From the NCBI GenBank assembly GCA_000733355.1, contig JNVV01000008.1, forward strand, positions 218,110 to 282,109: a stretch of 64,000 bases of DNA, read 5' to 3'. Shown one piece after another: positions 1 to 12,300 of the stretch (the first letter of the stretch is position 1; each line of letters opens with the position of its first letter). The position numbers and the translations under genes are program-made. The DNA is from Falciphora oryzae. Taxonomy: Eukaryota; Ascomycota; Sordariomycetes; Magnaporthales; Magnaporthaceae. Under the pieces are notes generated by a model. That model did no database searches. It was not told the origin of the DNA and saw only the letters and a program-made list of their open reading frames with translations.

Positions 1-379
1 TTCGAAAATCTTACAACCCGAAAGCTACTAGCATTTCATCGATATACTAGCTCTGGTAAATCCAAAGAAGCCTTTTAAGCCTATCCCTTATAATTTATAT
101 ATATTCATACTACCGTTATGTCTATATAAAACCTCGGTGCCTCTACTATGTAGTATTTACATGTAAAAACCCTTGAACTCGTCCTCGGGTGCGTGTCGCC
201 CCCGCTCCGGAGCCTGGGAGTAAAAACCATGTCTGCTCTTCGTATACGGTCCTGCTGTGTTGAACAGTGGTACCGTCTGCTTGTTTTCATGCAACTGCTC
301 GTAAGGGTTCCGTCGTAGAAGCGTCCTTATGATCAGTGGAACAAAAGGAAAGTACGTAAGGGAATAAGGGTGTGTTACG

Positions 380-625
380 CCGGGGCAGCGCCTCGGTACC
401 GGGTTTCGCCCTCGTAGCGAAACGGCTGTGTTGGTACTCGTATTGTAGCGTCCTGGTGTGGCTTTTCCGCGTAAGTTAGCCCGGCTCCGCTCCGGGTCCC
501 AACCGGGGCAGCGCCTTGGTATCGGGTCTCGCCTTCGTGGCGGAATGTTTGTATTGGTACTCGTATTGTGGCGCCCTGATGTGGCTTTTTCGCGTGAGTT
601 GGCCCGGCTCTGCTCCGGGTCCCAG
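380..625. repeat. Two-copy tandem repeat, 123-bp unit
   Basis: Unit 1 starts at 380 and unit 2 at 503, both with the word CCGGGGCAGCGCC. They align over the whole unit and differ mostly by C/T or G/A changes. The repeat lies upstream of a TATA-like site at about 903 and the relic reading frame at 1066, so it could be part of the promoter or leader of that old element. The remaining sequence from 1 to 1065 shows no coding signal that I trust. Confidence 0.75.
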
Positions 626-902
626 CCGCGGGCGGGCCCTCCGGGTCTGGCGTTTTGCTTCGTGATTTTAGGTGATTTAGCTTTTAGTAGGTGCCCGTTT
701 CCGGGGCCGTTGCTCCGCGTACGGTTCGGGTCCGCCTTTGTGGCTTGCACCTAATCTTTCTGTTGGTTGCTTCCCTTTTTTTGGATCGCGTTATTTGGGT
801 GACTTTTTTTTGTTGTTACGTTGTCGTGCGTTGTGGTTTCTAGTAATAACTTCCTTTTGTTTCCTTCCGGATCCGGGTTTCTACCGGCCTTCCTTTTCCC
901 AG

Positions 903-912
903 CTATAAAAAG
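903..912 (+). promoter_or_regulatory. TATA-like site before the first unidentified relic
   Basis: CTATAAAAAG at about 903 is followed by some 150 bp of pyrimidine-rich leader, then by the relic frame whose first codon is ATA at 1066. The layout resembles a fungal promoter. It is inferred from position only. Confidence 0.4.
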
Positions 913-1065
913 CCCTTTTTCCTTCCTTCTTTTTTCCTTTTCGCTTTTTTTTTACTACCGTTTCCGGTCCTGCCCTTTTGCCCGCGCTTTTTTTTCTCCT
1001 GCCTGCATTTAGGTTTTTGCTCGCTCGCGCCTCGTTTCCCTTCCGTTTTTTGTTTTTTTTGCAAT

Positions 1066-1292
1066 ATAGCTCCCAAAAATAAAGCTCCCAAATCTCCCCG
1101 CGGTGGTGGTGGTGGCGGTCGCGGTGGCAATCCCGGCAGCGGAGCCACGGGCGGTGGCCGCGCCGCTCCCGCCGCTACAGCTAATAGCAATGGTGGTAGT
1201 GGTGGTAGCGGTGGCAGTCGTCCTCGCAATCGCCCTCCGTTTACGGACGAAAACGACGGCAGCGGCTCGAGCGACGGCGGCTTAGGCGACGG
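1066..1292 (+). pseudogene. Unidentified plus-strand relic, 5' segment
   Basis: An open frame starts at ATA (1066-1068), read as ATG changed to ATA by a G-to-A transition. It encodes a basic, Lys/Pro start followed by a long Gly/Arg/Ser-rich low-complexity stretch and an acidic Asp/Ser patch. The frame is cut at 1292 by a Ty3 element. Removing that element and one GACGG copy joins 1292 to 8282 in phase. I do not recognise the protein. Gly-rich N-termini occur in transposon proteins and in nucleic-acid-binding host proteins, so neither is excluded. Confidence 0.5.
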
Positions 1293-1578
1293 TGTAACAA
1301 GGGGTCAAAGACGGCTTGGAGAAAGAATCTCTAGATTGCAGATAATCTTTCTATGGGCTCAAGAGATGCTTGAGGAAGAAGAAATCTTTCCTGGAGGACA
1401 TAGGAGATGGCAGGGTTTATATAAACCACCCTGTGATCCGTGCGAAGTATTGAATACATGATTCACACTGCCCCTCCGGCCTTCGGCCTTTGGGCCTCGG
1501 GGCCGTTGGGCACCTATACCGGTTCCCGGACCTTTTGTAGGGCCGATTAGGTGAGTCCACAGGTTCTTCCGTGTGACA
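1293..1578 (-). repeat. LTR of Ty3 copy 1 (3' LTR in element sense)
   Basis: It starts TGTAACAAGG and ends GTGTGACA in plus orientation and is 286 bp long. On the minus strand it carries a TATATAAA box near 1421 and, downstream of that, the 12-nt word TAGAAAGATTAT (complement of 1342-1353), which matches the primer-binding region of this family. Confidence 0.93.
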
Positions 1579-1595
1579 CTATCTTCCTCTTCCTA
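1579..1595 (-). other. Polypurine tract of Ty3 copy 1
   Basis: The minus strand reads TAGGAAGAGGAAGATAG directly before the LTR terminus. This is the expected plus-strand primer site of an LTR retrotransposon. Confidence 0.8.
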
Positions 1596-1714
1596 AAGCG
1601 CGTCTCGAGACCTTTTGAAGCCCGCTTAAGGGATGCGGCTGTGCCTATATTATCTTGTAGCACGCGGGGGTCCCTAGGCTTATCGGGGTTAAGCCGATAA
1701 AAGGCAACAACGTA

Positions 1715-4700
1715 TTATTTAAATCCGTCGGTATCAAAATGCTCCCAAAGTTCCCACGTCCAATCCTTTTTTCGTAAGTAATCTTCCCATCGGACAAAGT
1801 AACGAACCTTCCCGCCTGTATCCATAGAATCCATAACCTTTTCTACAACGAAATCTCCTATAACCGAAGGGGCCTCCCGCAATACCTAGTCAGGGTCAAA
1901 TCGTGCCTAAATGCCAAAACGGTAGGGTTCGATAAAGGACACGTGGAAAGCGTTATAAATTTTCCAGGTTTTAGGCAGGGCCAATCGTACCGCCGTGGGA
2001 GAAATAACCTTAAAGATCCGGAAGGGCCCGAGCATTTTGGCATCGAATTTCTTAGCGGGGCGACGGGTTTTTATATGCCGGGCGTTTAACATAACGAACT
2101 ATCCTTCGGTAAAAACCGGCGAAGGGCTTCTCCTTTTATCGGCCCAATGCTTCATTCGTTCCCGGGCTTTCTCAAGGTGTTGTTTGGCTTTTTCGTGCAC
2201 CTAGGTCATCCAATGCCGGTAGAGTTGGCTTGCTGGATTGCGTACTCGTCCTAGGAAAGGGGGATTATTGGAAGCTGGGTGGTACCCGTAGTTGGCGAAA
2301 AAGGGAGTGATGGAAGTACTTGCCGAAAATATATTATTATAGGCAAATTCCGCTATAGGTAATAGCTCAACCCAGTTGGTCATTTCGTAATTTACGAAAA
2401 ACCTAAAATAAGCCTCTAGGCTTTAGTTAAGCCTTTCGGTTTATCCATCCGTTTGGGGATAGAAGGCAGTGCTCATTCTTGGCTTAATGCCTACCAAACG
2501 GAAGAAATCTTTCCACAAATGGCTTGTAAATTTGGAATCTTTATCAGAAATAATATCCAAAGGCACACCGTGCAATCGCCAATATTTTTTAGCGAAAATG
2601 CGGATAAGGTTATCCGATTTTTTACCCTCGACTTTGAGGGGGACGAAATGCGCCATTTTGGTAAAAGGGTCTACCATTACCCAAATTGAATCGCACCTAT
2701 CGCTTAAAGGGAAGTCCGTAATAAAGTCCATGGCCACCGTTTTCTAAGGCTGGTAATGCAGCTCCATAGGTTATAGGGGTCCAAAAGGGGCATGCCTTAA
2801 GGCTTTATTGCGTTGGCACTTTAGGCATCCCCTCACGTATTCCCGGACTTTTGCCTCGATATTGGGCCACCAAAAGTGCCGAGTAATTAACTCGAGGGTT
2901 TTATCTATACCTATATATCCAGCGACTTTTATGTTATATTCGGACTCAAGGACTTCCTTTTATAAGGCCTCCGTTGGTACCTACAATCTTTTTTTATAAT
3001 AAAAAAGGCTATCTTTTATTTCTTCACCCTTTTCGGGCTTTTAAAAGCGACTTTGGTATTCGGGATCCGATATACCAATTTGCTTAACTTTATTAATAAA
3101 TTCCGTAGCCCACTTTAAAATTGGAATACTGCAAAGCCGGCTTAGGGATAGGAGGAAAAAAGGTGCTCCTTACGGCAAAGCTTCTTCCATAAAGTTATCT
3201 CCTTATCTTTCCAAAGCCGAAATTTTTATTGGGAAGTGTTTTTTTTACAGGATCGTCGTAATCGGCTAATCCTTACTCCCCCCTTTTTTAAGCTTATGCT
3301 AAGGTAATTTCGACAGCACATCGGCCTTTTTATTTTGCTTTCCTAGCCGGTAGTTGATTATAAACCAATAACCAGCCAGCTATTGTGCCCATTTAGCTTG
3401 CTTTCGATTAAGGACTTTAACCGTTAGGAAATATTCGAGGTTCCGGTAATCCGTATAAACCTTTATCCGGTGCTTTGCCCCTTTAAAGTAATGCCTCCAC
3501 CTAACGAAGCAATCGACGACCGCTAAAAGTTCCTTATCGTAAATTTTATAATTAATTTCGGCGGGCGACATTTTACGTAAATGGAAGGCAACGGGGTGCA
3601 GTTTGTTGGTTTCGGGGTCCCTTTGGGATAACACCCCTCCAAAGGCAAAGTCCAAAGCGTCCATTTCAATTTGTGCTGGAAAAGATGGGTTAAAATGCCG
3701 GAGTATCGGAGGCGAAACGAAAGCGACTTTAAAAGCCTCGAAGGCTTGGTCCATTTCGGGGGTTTATCGCTATTAGCTTTTAGGCAAGGCGTTGGCCGTC
3801 GTTATAGGTTTAACGATTTTAAAAAACCTTTTAATAAACCTTTTATAAAAGTTGGCGAAGCTAATAAAGGATTGGGAGTTTTTAAAGCATTTAGGGGCTT
3901 CCTATTGCATAATAGCATCCACTTTATCCTTGGATATTGCGATACCGTCGGGTTCTATTATGTGACTAAAGAACTCGACCTCGTGCACCCCCCAAACGCA
4001 TTTGCGAAGGGCTACGGCTAGGTTATGTTTGGTAAAGCGGCGAAGCACCTCTTTTACCAAACTATCGTATTGTTTTTTGGTTTTTGCGTATATTAAAAGG
4101 TTATCCAAATACACGAGGAGCCCGGTATCGATAAAGTCCATAAAGATATAGTTCATTATACTTTGGAAGGTAGCGGGGGCGTTGATAAAGCCTATAGGCA
4201 TAACCGTAAACTCGAAAACGCCGTATTTGCAGCGGAAGGCCGTAAGCTATTCGTGCCCTTTTTTTATCCGAATCAGGTTAAACCTAATTTTAAGGTCGAT
4301 TTTCGTTTTCCATTTGGCATTCCGAAATCGATCCTAAAGCTTCGTAATAAACGGGATAAAGCACCGAATCGGAATCGTTTTGGCGTTTACGTCCCTATAG
4401 TCAACCACCACCCTTAAAAAATCGAAGGGGTCTTTTTTTTTTGCGAACATAAAGGGCGAACTATTAGCAGTTTTGCATGGCCTGGCCCGACCGATTCGTA
4501 CTTGCTTTTCCAGCCACGGCTTTAGGACATCCAATTCCTTTTAACTCATTAGGTACAAAAGGCTATAAGTTAATTAAACTCCTTCTTTAAAGTGAATTTC
4601 GTAGTTCTAGGCTTGATGATCGGGAAAACGGGTAGCAGCCGCTTCCGTTATAATAGGGAAAAATTCCCTAAACTCCTATGGCACCGATTCGAAGCCGTCC

Positions 4701-5300
4701 GAATCTGCTTTGTTCACTTCCTCAAAGGAAGGAATACCGTGCCCGTATTTAATAGCGGCAATAATCGCGGGCTCGACTATTTTTATGTTTTCCCGAAGGC
4801 GTAAGCCTTTGGGCGGCCGTAAATCCTGTAGCTTTCGGGCCCGGGGCTTGTTGCATTTCCGGCATTTGTCCGAATCCATCCGGATATCCCGAAGGTCGCG
4901 ATCCAGTAACCCCAGCGGTAGGTGTTGCCTTTGCCATGCGAAAGGCAGGATAATATCGCAATCTGGATCCGTAGGACTAATTTCGAACGTTTCCGTAAAA
5001 TAGTGCGTTTTGTGCCGGAGGGTAACGTCGACAACTAGTTGCTTTCCGGCCTCTGGTTCGATTTTCCCTAAAAAGGAGGTTATTATGCGAGGGATAGCTT
5101 TGTTAACCAGGTGACCCGGAAGTTGCTTCGCTATTTTGTCCGATATAACCTTCGTATCGCTACCTCCATCCAAAAAGACCCGGACAGGTATCTCCTTCGA
5201 TCCCCTCGCCCGTATATACATACGGAGGATCGGTTTTGCGAGTTTTTTATCCGTTAAAGGCCTTCGGGACCGGTTGGCGGCGATAGTCGATAGTTGTCAA
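1715..5300 (-). pseudogene. pol relic of Ty3 copy 1
   Basis: Reading leftward, the recognisable pieces are: a retropepsin-like protease around 5,220-4,680 with LDGGSDTKVIS as its active-site region; reverse transcriptase at 4,534-3,902 (motif YLDN instead of YLDD); RNase H at 3,754-3,380 (ALDFAFGGVLSQ); integrase core at 2,737-2,201 with FITDFPL and YPQTDG motifs; the C-terminal integrase tail at 2,092-1,907; and a chromodomain at about 1,866-1,715 (VRYFVRWEDYL...WTWE). Frequent in-frame TAA/TAG codons match C-to-T or G-to-A changes when compared with copy 2. The terminal stop at 1715-1717 is itself such a change, because copy 2 reads CAG there. Confidence 0.9.
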
Positions 5301-7891
5301 CAATCATCGTCCGATTCCGAATTTGATAGTTCAAAAATTCGTGGTTCGCTCGGGGCTTCTGAGGTAAGGCCGGCGATTTTAGCCTTTTTAGCCTGTGGCT
5401 GTTCTTCCTATTCGTCCGTTGCTGGGCGTTTAAAAATGGATTTGGCACCGGCCGTTTTTGCTGGTGTAAGAGGGAGTTCCTTGCCGTTGGTGTCCTTTTT
5501 TGCGTAGCATTCCAAGGTGTGGTGCCCTTCTTTTCCGCAACGCCAGCAGTCGGCCTTAGCCAACTTTCGTGCGTTGATATCGCGTTATTCGATTCCTTCG
5601 AGTGCCAATTTGGTAGTAGTCCAAATGTTGGTCTTTTTATCGGCGGCCTTTTTATCGTTAGCCTTCTTTCCGGAACGGGAGCTTGAAGATGGATTTAGGT
5701 TCCTATCTTTGGAGCCTTTGCCGCAGCGACGGCCCGCGTTCGAGCGCTCCTAATTCGAAGCGGGCTCGTCTTTTCCCTTTTCCTTTTGGCCCGTTCCTTA
5801 CATCAAAGCCTTAATGGAGGCTCTATCCGCGAGCTTTTGCTCGTAAGTGATCCCTGCCTCCTGGAAGGCTTCGAAGAATTCGGCGTCGTTTATAAGGATT
5901 CGACCTTTATTAGTATATACCAAATCGGCGATACCTTCGGGTAGCGAGGATCGGACGAAATCCCGGAAGGTCGTACCGGTTTATCGGGTAGTAATATTAT
6001 ACTACCCCAACTCCGTTAGGTAGCCGACGATATCGCCGTTATATTTTAAGGACCGGAGCTTTTTTGCATCGGTTTTTTCCTCGTTAGGGTCTTTATAATG
6101 CTTTTTTAGCAACGAAACGTATCCTTTCCAGGAATCCTAAACGTTTATAAATTCTAATAAACGTGCCCTGGCTACGTGCTATTAAAAAGCGGCTCCTTTT
6201 AGAAGGGACCCAACCCAAGTGATGCGGTACGGGTCACCTGTAAAGCTTTAGGGGCAGGCGTTCATATAAGCCTGTACCACGAACCACCAATTTTTAAATT
6301 TGGTACGATCCCCTTCGAAAGCGCTGGGGGTTTTAAATTGCACGGGGTTAACTATAAAAACCGTGCCTTAGGGAGTTCCCTTAAGGGGTTGCGAAGCCCT
6401 ATCGCCTAGCGGAAAGGGTAATCGGAACAGTCGTAGCCTTCGGTTAGGAGGTTTCGGTAGCAGGTTATTATCGCTATCATCCGATTCCGAAAAGTCCGAA
6501 AAGTTCGGATTACCGGCGGGTTGTCCCTATGTCCGTCCCGGCGTAATGCTTATACGGGCTTAATTTGTTCGGGTTTGTAAATCCCTTAGGGTCTTTTCCA
6601 TTTATGCGGCTAGCAAGCCGGCGTTTAATCTAACGATCCGTTCCCGCGCTATCGAGCTTGTTTATTTAAAAGCGGAAGGCGGAAGTATATCGGTATTAAC
6701 TTCAGCCCTATTTTCCCTAATAGGGACGGGTACGTCCTAGGGAGAGCTTTGGTTTAATCCGGGTTGTTGAGACGATCGTTGCAGGGCCGAGAGTATAGTA
6801 GCTGATTTAGGCCGCTTTCTTTGTGCTGTAAGCCGCCGGCTTTCCCGTACGGCGTCTTTAACAAGCTGGTGAGTTTGGGCTAATATGCGCCGCTTGGTTT
6901 CGGTAAGGGCTTCGGGCGAAACATGCTTCTTAGTTAGGAGATCTTGGATTTGGGCATCCTTATTAACGGCCTAGTTAGTGACTTTTTTTTCGAAGGTGGA
7001 AAATCGTGCTTGTAGGTTTTGCAAGTGGTTTTGTTGGGCCCAAGTAACGTTCCGGAGTTAAATTAGGGCCTCCGAACGTGTTTGTTGCTTTTTAGCCAAA
7101 GTGGCAATCGTAGCTTAAATTTATTATGCAAATGCCTGGCTTTTTCCGATAATCCGTTGCCGGAATGCCTTTTGTTGCTCGGTAAAAGCGATTAGGCCTT
7201 CTTTATATAAGGAAACGACGGTACTGTACGCGTGGGTGATGTGGTCGTAATAGGTCCTGATTTCGCGGATTTGTTCCCGATCGGCGAGGATTTCCTAACT
7301 CACATTTCGGGATAAGGCCGAAATTGCTTCGTGCGTACTAATAAATTCCCGCTAAATTTCAATCATCTAGCCCGGGGGATCCTGAAGGCGTTTTACGGAT
7401 ATAAAGGCTTATTATTTGAGGGCTATGCTGAAAGGGGGTGCCGAATACAGGATAAGTGCCTTTTAATCGTCGAGCATAGGGGTATTTTAACGTTCTTCCG
7501 GTACAAACCGGGAGGGGCCTTCGGGGGCTTTTCCGGTCGCTTTTCCAAATTGGGCCGGCATCGTATCGGCAGGTATACCGGAATCGCTAGGTAAAAAAGG
7601 GGATTTTATTAATTCCCCGGCCGGTATACCGAAATCGCTTGGTAGGGAAGGAGATGTCGTTGCAAACGAAATAAAAGGGTCCGGTTCCCTGTATTCCTGG
7701 GTAGCGTAAAATCCCAAACGTACAAAGGAGATCTTCCTGCCTCCTTTGGAATCCCGTGATTTCGCTAGGGCGATTGAAAGGGTGAAACGACCGTCCTGTA
7801 TATTTTTCTCGCTTTTACCCGTTCGAGAATACCGGTAACAGTCAAAATGTCTGTGGTGTGGCCCTAGGGTTTTATTCGCTAAAAAAGGCAA
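5301..7891 (-). pseudogene. gag relic of Ty3 copy 1
   Basis: This is the gag region, broken by stops, with open pieces such as 7891-7487 and 5448-5254. It aligns in order with the better-preserved gag of copy 2 (15,628-13,031). No intact open frame remains, so it should not be annotated as coding. Confidence 0.8.
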
Positions 7892-7976
7892 CAGTTGGGG
7901 CTTGGGGGTGCCGACTAACAGGGCCTCTCCAAAGCTTAGGAAAAAAGATAGTAAGGCTTCCGTCAGGGGGTAAAGC

Positions 7977-7990
7977 GTAAAAAGATTATT
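7977..7990 (-). other. Primer-binding region of Ty3 copy 1
   Basis: Directly inside the 5' LTR (element sense) the minus strand reads AATAATCTTTTTAC. It is complementary, apart from a RIP-type change, to the LTR word TAGAAAGATTAT. It does not resemble the 3' end of a tRNA known to me, which suggests priming by the element's own RNA. Confidence 0.5.
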
Positions 7991-8276
7991 TGTAACAAGG
8001 GGTTAAAAACGGCTTGGAAAAAGAATTTCTAGATTGCAGATAATCTTTCTATGGGCTTAAAAGATGCTTGAAGAAGAAGGAATCTTTTTTGGAGGATATA
8101 GGAGATGGCAGGGTTTATATAAACCACCCTGTGATCCGTGCGAAGTATTGAATACATGATTCACACTGCCCCTCCGGCCTTCGGCCTTTGGGCCTCGGGG
8201 CCGTTGGGCACCTATACCGGTTCCCGGACCTTCTGTAGGGCCGATTAGGTGAGTCCACAGGTTCTTCCGTGTGACA
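7991..8276 (-). repeat. LTR of Ty3 copy 1 (5' LTR in element sense)
   Basis: It is 286 bp with the same termini as 1293-1578. The differences from its partner are all transitions and lie almost wholly in the first 130 bp; the rest is nearly identical. Confidence 0.93.
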
Positions 8277-8281
8277 GACGG

Positions 8282-9026
8282 CGTCCAGGACCTTCGTATT
8301 AAAGCTGTGGGTGCGGCTTTGCTCCGTTTTTTTCCCTGTTTTGTTGCTAATTTCCTTTTTTCCTCCCAACCTTACCGCTTATATAGTTAATCGGAATATT
8401 TGCCGGCGGTTAAAGTCCCTAACAACTGCGTTTTTTACGACGACATAATGTATATTTGCCGCCCCGCTATTTTTCCTGTTCCGCCTTTTTAGCTTCCTAG
8501 TCCCTCGTATAAAATGTGCGTTAGCTGTTTTTAGCGTTTCGCTAACGGTATTAACGGTGCCGGTGCTATGCGTTAATGCTATTACAAAGCTTGTATATAG
8601 CGCTCCTTATCCTGCTTTTTTCCGCTCCGTTTCCGGTTTTGCTAACATAGTAATTCCAACTACCAAAGGCTTTACCTATGTAAACTGCATTTAGTCGCGT
8701 AGTGCTTGCGTTTAAATTGGTCGCTCCCTTTTAATATCCGCTCGCGATTTCGTCGCTAACGTTTCGTTCCCGTCGCGGTAGCTTCCCATTAGTTCCGAGG
8801 ACCAGGTTACCGCTATTTTTCGTACTTACCATCGCTATATACAATCTTTGCCTAAAACCAGTGCGGACCGCGATACTACGTTTGCGGATGTTTATGCTGC
8901 TGCTAAAGTATATACCGCCTTTGTTCCGGGCCGCTATTTATCCTATCCTAACATTTTTTTTTCCAAGCTCGCTATACCGGTTTAAAGCATGCGATCGCCG
9001 GGTATTGCCGTATTTCGAAAGACATT
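8282..9026 (+). pseudogene. Unidentified plus-strand relic, middle segment
   Basis: This is the stretch between the two Ty3 copies and continues the frame that was cut at 1292. Coding-like patches are visible, for example at about 8,790-8,911 (TYHRYIQSLPKTSADRDTTF) and about 8,970-9,026 (GLKHAIAGYCRISKD). Between them a GTATAT...CCTAAC...AAG stretch (8,912 to about 8,970) could be an intron, but I could not close it in phase. No known domain is apparent. Confidence 0.4.
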
Positions 9027-9321
9027 TGTAACAAGGGGTCAAAGACGGCTTGGAGAAAGAATCTCTAAATTGCAGATAATCTTTTTATGGGCTCAAGAGA
9101 TGCTTGAGGAAGAAGGAATTTCTCGTGGAAGACATAGGAGATGGCAGGGTTTATATAGACCCTTTGTGATCCGTGCGAAGTATTGAGTACATGATTCACG
9201 CTGCCTTCCAACCTTTACCGCTTGGCCTTGGGGCCGTTGACCGCCTATGCGGGTTTCCGAACCTCCGTAAGGCCGACTCGTGATGCCGACTAGTTAGGTC
9301 TACGGGTTCTTCCGTGTGACA
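9027..9321 (-). repeat. LTR of Ty3 copy 2 (3' LTR in element sense)
   Basis: It is 295 bp, starts TGTAACAAGG and ends GTGTGACA. It is clearly related to the LTR of copy 1 over the first 150 bp and more diverged in the outer half, so the two copies are different subfamilies rather than recent duplicates. Confidence 0.93.
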
Positions 9322-9338
9322 CTATCCTCCTTTTCCTA
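9322..9338 (-). other. Polypurine tract of Ty3 copy 2
   Basis: The minus strand reads TAGGAAAAGGAGGATAG directly before the 3' LTR terminus, in the same position as in copy 1. Confidence 0.8.
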
Positions 9339-9394
9339 GGGCGCGTTTCGAGACCTTCCGAGGCCCGCTTAAGGGATGCGGCCGTGCCTATGTC

Positions 9395-12300
9395 TTATGG
9401 CACGCGGGGGTCCTTAGGCTTGTTGGGGCTAAGCCGATGAAAGGCAATAACGTGCTGCTTAAATCCGTCGGTATCGAAATGCTCCTAAAGTTCCTACGTC
9501 CAATCCTTTTTGCGTAGGTAATCCTCCCATTGGATAAGGTAACGAATTTTCCCGCTTGCATCTATAAAATCCATAACTTTCTTTATAACGAAATCTCCTA
9601 TAACCGAAGGGGCCTCCCGTAATACCTGGTTAGGGTTAGGTCGTGCCTAAATGCCCGAGCGGTAGGGTTCGATAAGGGATACGTGGAAAGCGTTATGGAT
9701 TTTCCAGGTTTTAGGCAGGGCCAGTCGTACCGCCGTGGGAGAAATAACCTTAAGGATCCGGAAGGGCCCGAGCATTTTGGCATCGAGTTTTTTAGCGGGG
9801 CGACGGGTCTTTATGTGCCGGGCGTTTAACATAACGAACTATCCTTCGGTAAGGACCGGCGAAGGGCCTCTCTTTTTATCGGCCCAATGCTTCATCCGTT
9901 CCCGGGCTTTTTCGAGGTGTCGTTTGGCTTCTTCGTGCACCTAGGTCATTTAATACCGGTACAGTTGGCTTGCTAGATTGCGTACTCGTCCTGGGAAAGG
10001 GGGATTATTAGAGGCTGGGTGGTACCCGTAGTTGGCGAAAAAAGGAGTAATGGAAGTACTTGCCGAAAATGTATTATTATAAGCAAATTCCGCCGTAGGT
10101 AACAGCTCAACCCAGTTAGTCATTTCGTAATTTACGAAAAACCTAAAGTAGGCTTCCAGGCTTTGGTTAAGCCTTTCGGTTTGTCCATCCGTTTGGGGAT
10201 GGAAAGCAGTGCTCATTCTTAGCTTAATGCCTACCAAACGGAGGAAATCTTTCCACAAATGGCTCGTAAATCTGGAATCTCTATTAGAGATAATATCCAG
10301 AGGCATACCGTGCAATCGCCAGTATTTTTTGGCGAAGATGCGGATAAGGTTATCCGACTTTTTACCCTCGATTTTGAGGGGGACGAAATGCGCCATTTTG
10401 GTAAAGGGGTCTACTATTACCCAGATTGAATCGCACCTATCGCTTAAAGGGAGGTCCGTGATGAAGTCCATGGCCACCGTCTTCCAAGGCTGGTAATGCA
10501 GCTCTATAGGTTGTAGGGGTCCAAAGGGGGCATGCTTTGGGGCTTTATTGCGTTGGCACTCCAGGTATCCCCTTACGTATTCCCGGACTTTTGCCTCAAT
10601 ATTAGGCCACTAAAAGTGCCGAGTAATTAACTCGAAGGTTTTATCCATACCCATATGTCCAGCGACTTTTGTGTTATGTTCGGATTCGAGGACTTCCTTT
10701 TGCAAGGCCTCCGTTAGCACCCACAGCCTTTCCTTATAATAAAAGAGGCCATCTTTAACTTTTTTACCTTTTTCGGGCTTTTGGAAGCGGCCCTGGTATT
10801 CGGAATCCGATATACCAGCTTGTTTAACTTTGTTAGTAAATTCCGTAGCCCATTTTAGGACTGGAATATTATAAAGCCGGCTTGGGGATAGGAGGAAAAA
10901 AGGTGCTTTTTGCGGCAAAGCTTTTTCTATGGGGTTATTTCTTTGTCCTTCCAGGGCCGAAATTTTTGCTGGGAAGTGTTTTTTTTGCAGGATCGTCGTA
11001 ATCGGTTAATCCTTACTCCCCCCTTTCTTAGGTTTATGTTGGGGTAATTTCGACAGCATATCAGCCTTTTCATTTTGCTTTCCTGGCCGGTAGTTGATTA
11101 TAAACTAATAACCAGCCAGTTGTTGTGCCCATTTGGCTTGCTTTCGATTAAGGATTTTAGCCGTCAGGAAATATTTAAGGTTCCGGTGATCCGTATAAAC
11201 CTTTATCCGGTGCTTTGCCCCTTTAAGGTAATGCTTCCACCTAGCGAAATAGTTAACGACCGCCAAAAGTTCTTTATCGTGGATTTCATAGTTAATTTCG
11301 GCGGGTGACATTTTGCGCGAATGGAAGGCAACGGGGTGCAGTTTGTTGGTTTCGGGGTCCCTTTGGGATAGCACCCTTCCAAGGGCAAAGTCCGAAGCGT
11401 CTACCTCGATTTGCGCCGGGAAAAACGGATCGAAATGCCGGAGTATCGGAGGCGAAACGAAAGCGACTTTAAAAGCCTCGAAGGCCTGTTCCATTTCGGG
11501 GGTCCATCGCCATTAGCTTTTTGGCAGGGCGTTAGCCGTCGTTATAGGCCTAACGATTCCGGAAAACCCTTTAATAAACCTTTTGTAAAAGTTAGCAAAG
11601 CCGACGAACGACTGGGAGTCCTTAAAGCAGCTGGGGGTCTTTTATTGGATGATAGCATCAACTTTGTCCTTGGACATTGCGATGCCCTCGGGTCCTATTA
11701 TGTAACCAAAGAACTCGACCTCGTGCACCCCCCAAACGCATTTGCGAGGGGCCACGGCCAGGTTGTGTTTGGTAAGGCGGCGAAGCACCTCCTTTACTAA
11801 ACTATCGTGTTGTTCTTTGGTCTTTGCGTATATTAGGAGGTCATCCAAATACACGAGGAGCCCGGCATCGATAAGGTCCATAAAGATATGGTTCATTATG
11901 CTTTGGAAGGTGGCGGGGGCGTTGATGAGGCCTATAGGCATAACCGTGAACTCGAAGACGCCGTATTTGCAGCGGAAGGCTGTAAGCCATTCGTGCCCCT
12001 TTTTCATCCGAATTAGGTTAAACCCGGTTTTGAGGTCGATTTTCGTTTTCCATTTGGCATTTCGAAGTCGATTTTGGAGCTCCGTAATAAGCGGGATAGG
12101 GCACCGAATCGGGATCGTTTTGGCGTTAACGTCCTTATAGTCGACCACCACCCTTAAGGGATTAAAGGGGTTTTTCTTTTGTGCGAACATAAGGGGCGAA
12201 CTGTTGGCAGTTTTGCATGGCCTAACCTTGCCGGTTCGCATATGCTTTTCCAGCCAAGGTTTTAAAACGTCCAGCTCCTTTTGGCTCATTTGGTATAGGG

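Larger units (their letters stand above)
1293..8276 (-). mobile_element. Ty3/gypsy chromovirus, copy 1 (RIP-mutated, dead)
   Basis: A 6,984-bp LTR retrotransposon with 286-bp LTRs at 1293-1578 and 7991-8276 and GACGG target duplications at 1288-1292 and 8277-8281. Read on the minus strand the order is gag, protease, reverse transcriptase, RNase H, integrase, chromodomain, which is the Ty3/gypsy order. A purine tract abuts the left LTR. The coding frames are broken by many TAA/TAG stops. The YLDD box of the reverse transcriptase reads YLDN (about 4,105), so the copy is catalytically dead. It is more decayed than copy 2. Confidence 0.95.

Noticed and set aside
903..1229. 108-codon minus-strand Pro/Arg-rich frame
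   Set aside because: It is the complement of the Gly-rich relic and its pyrimidine leader, so it is low complexity by construction.
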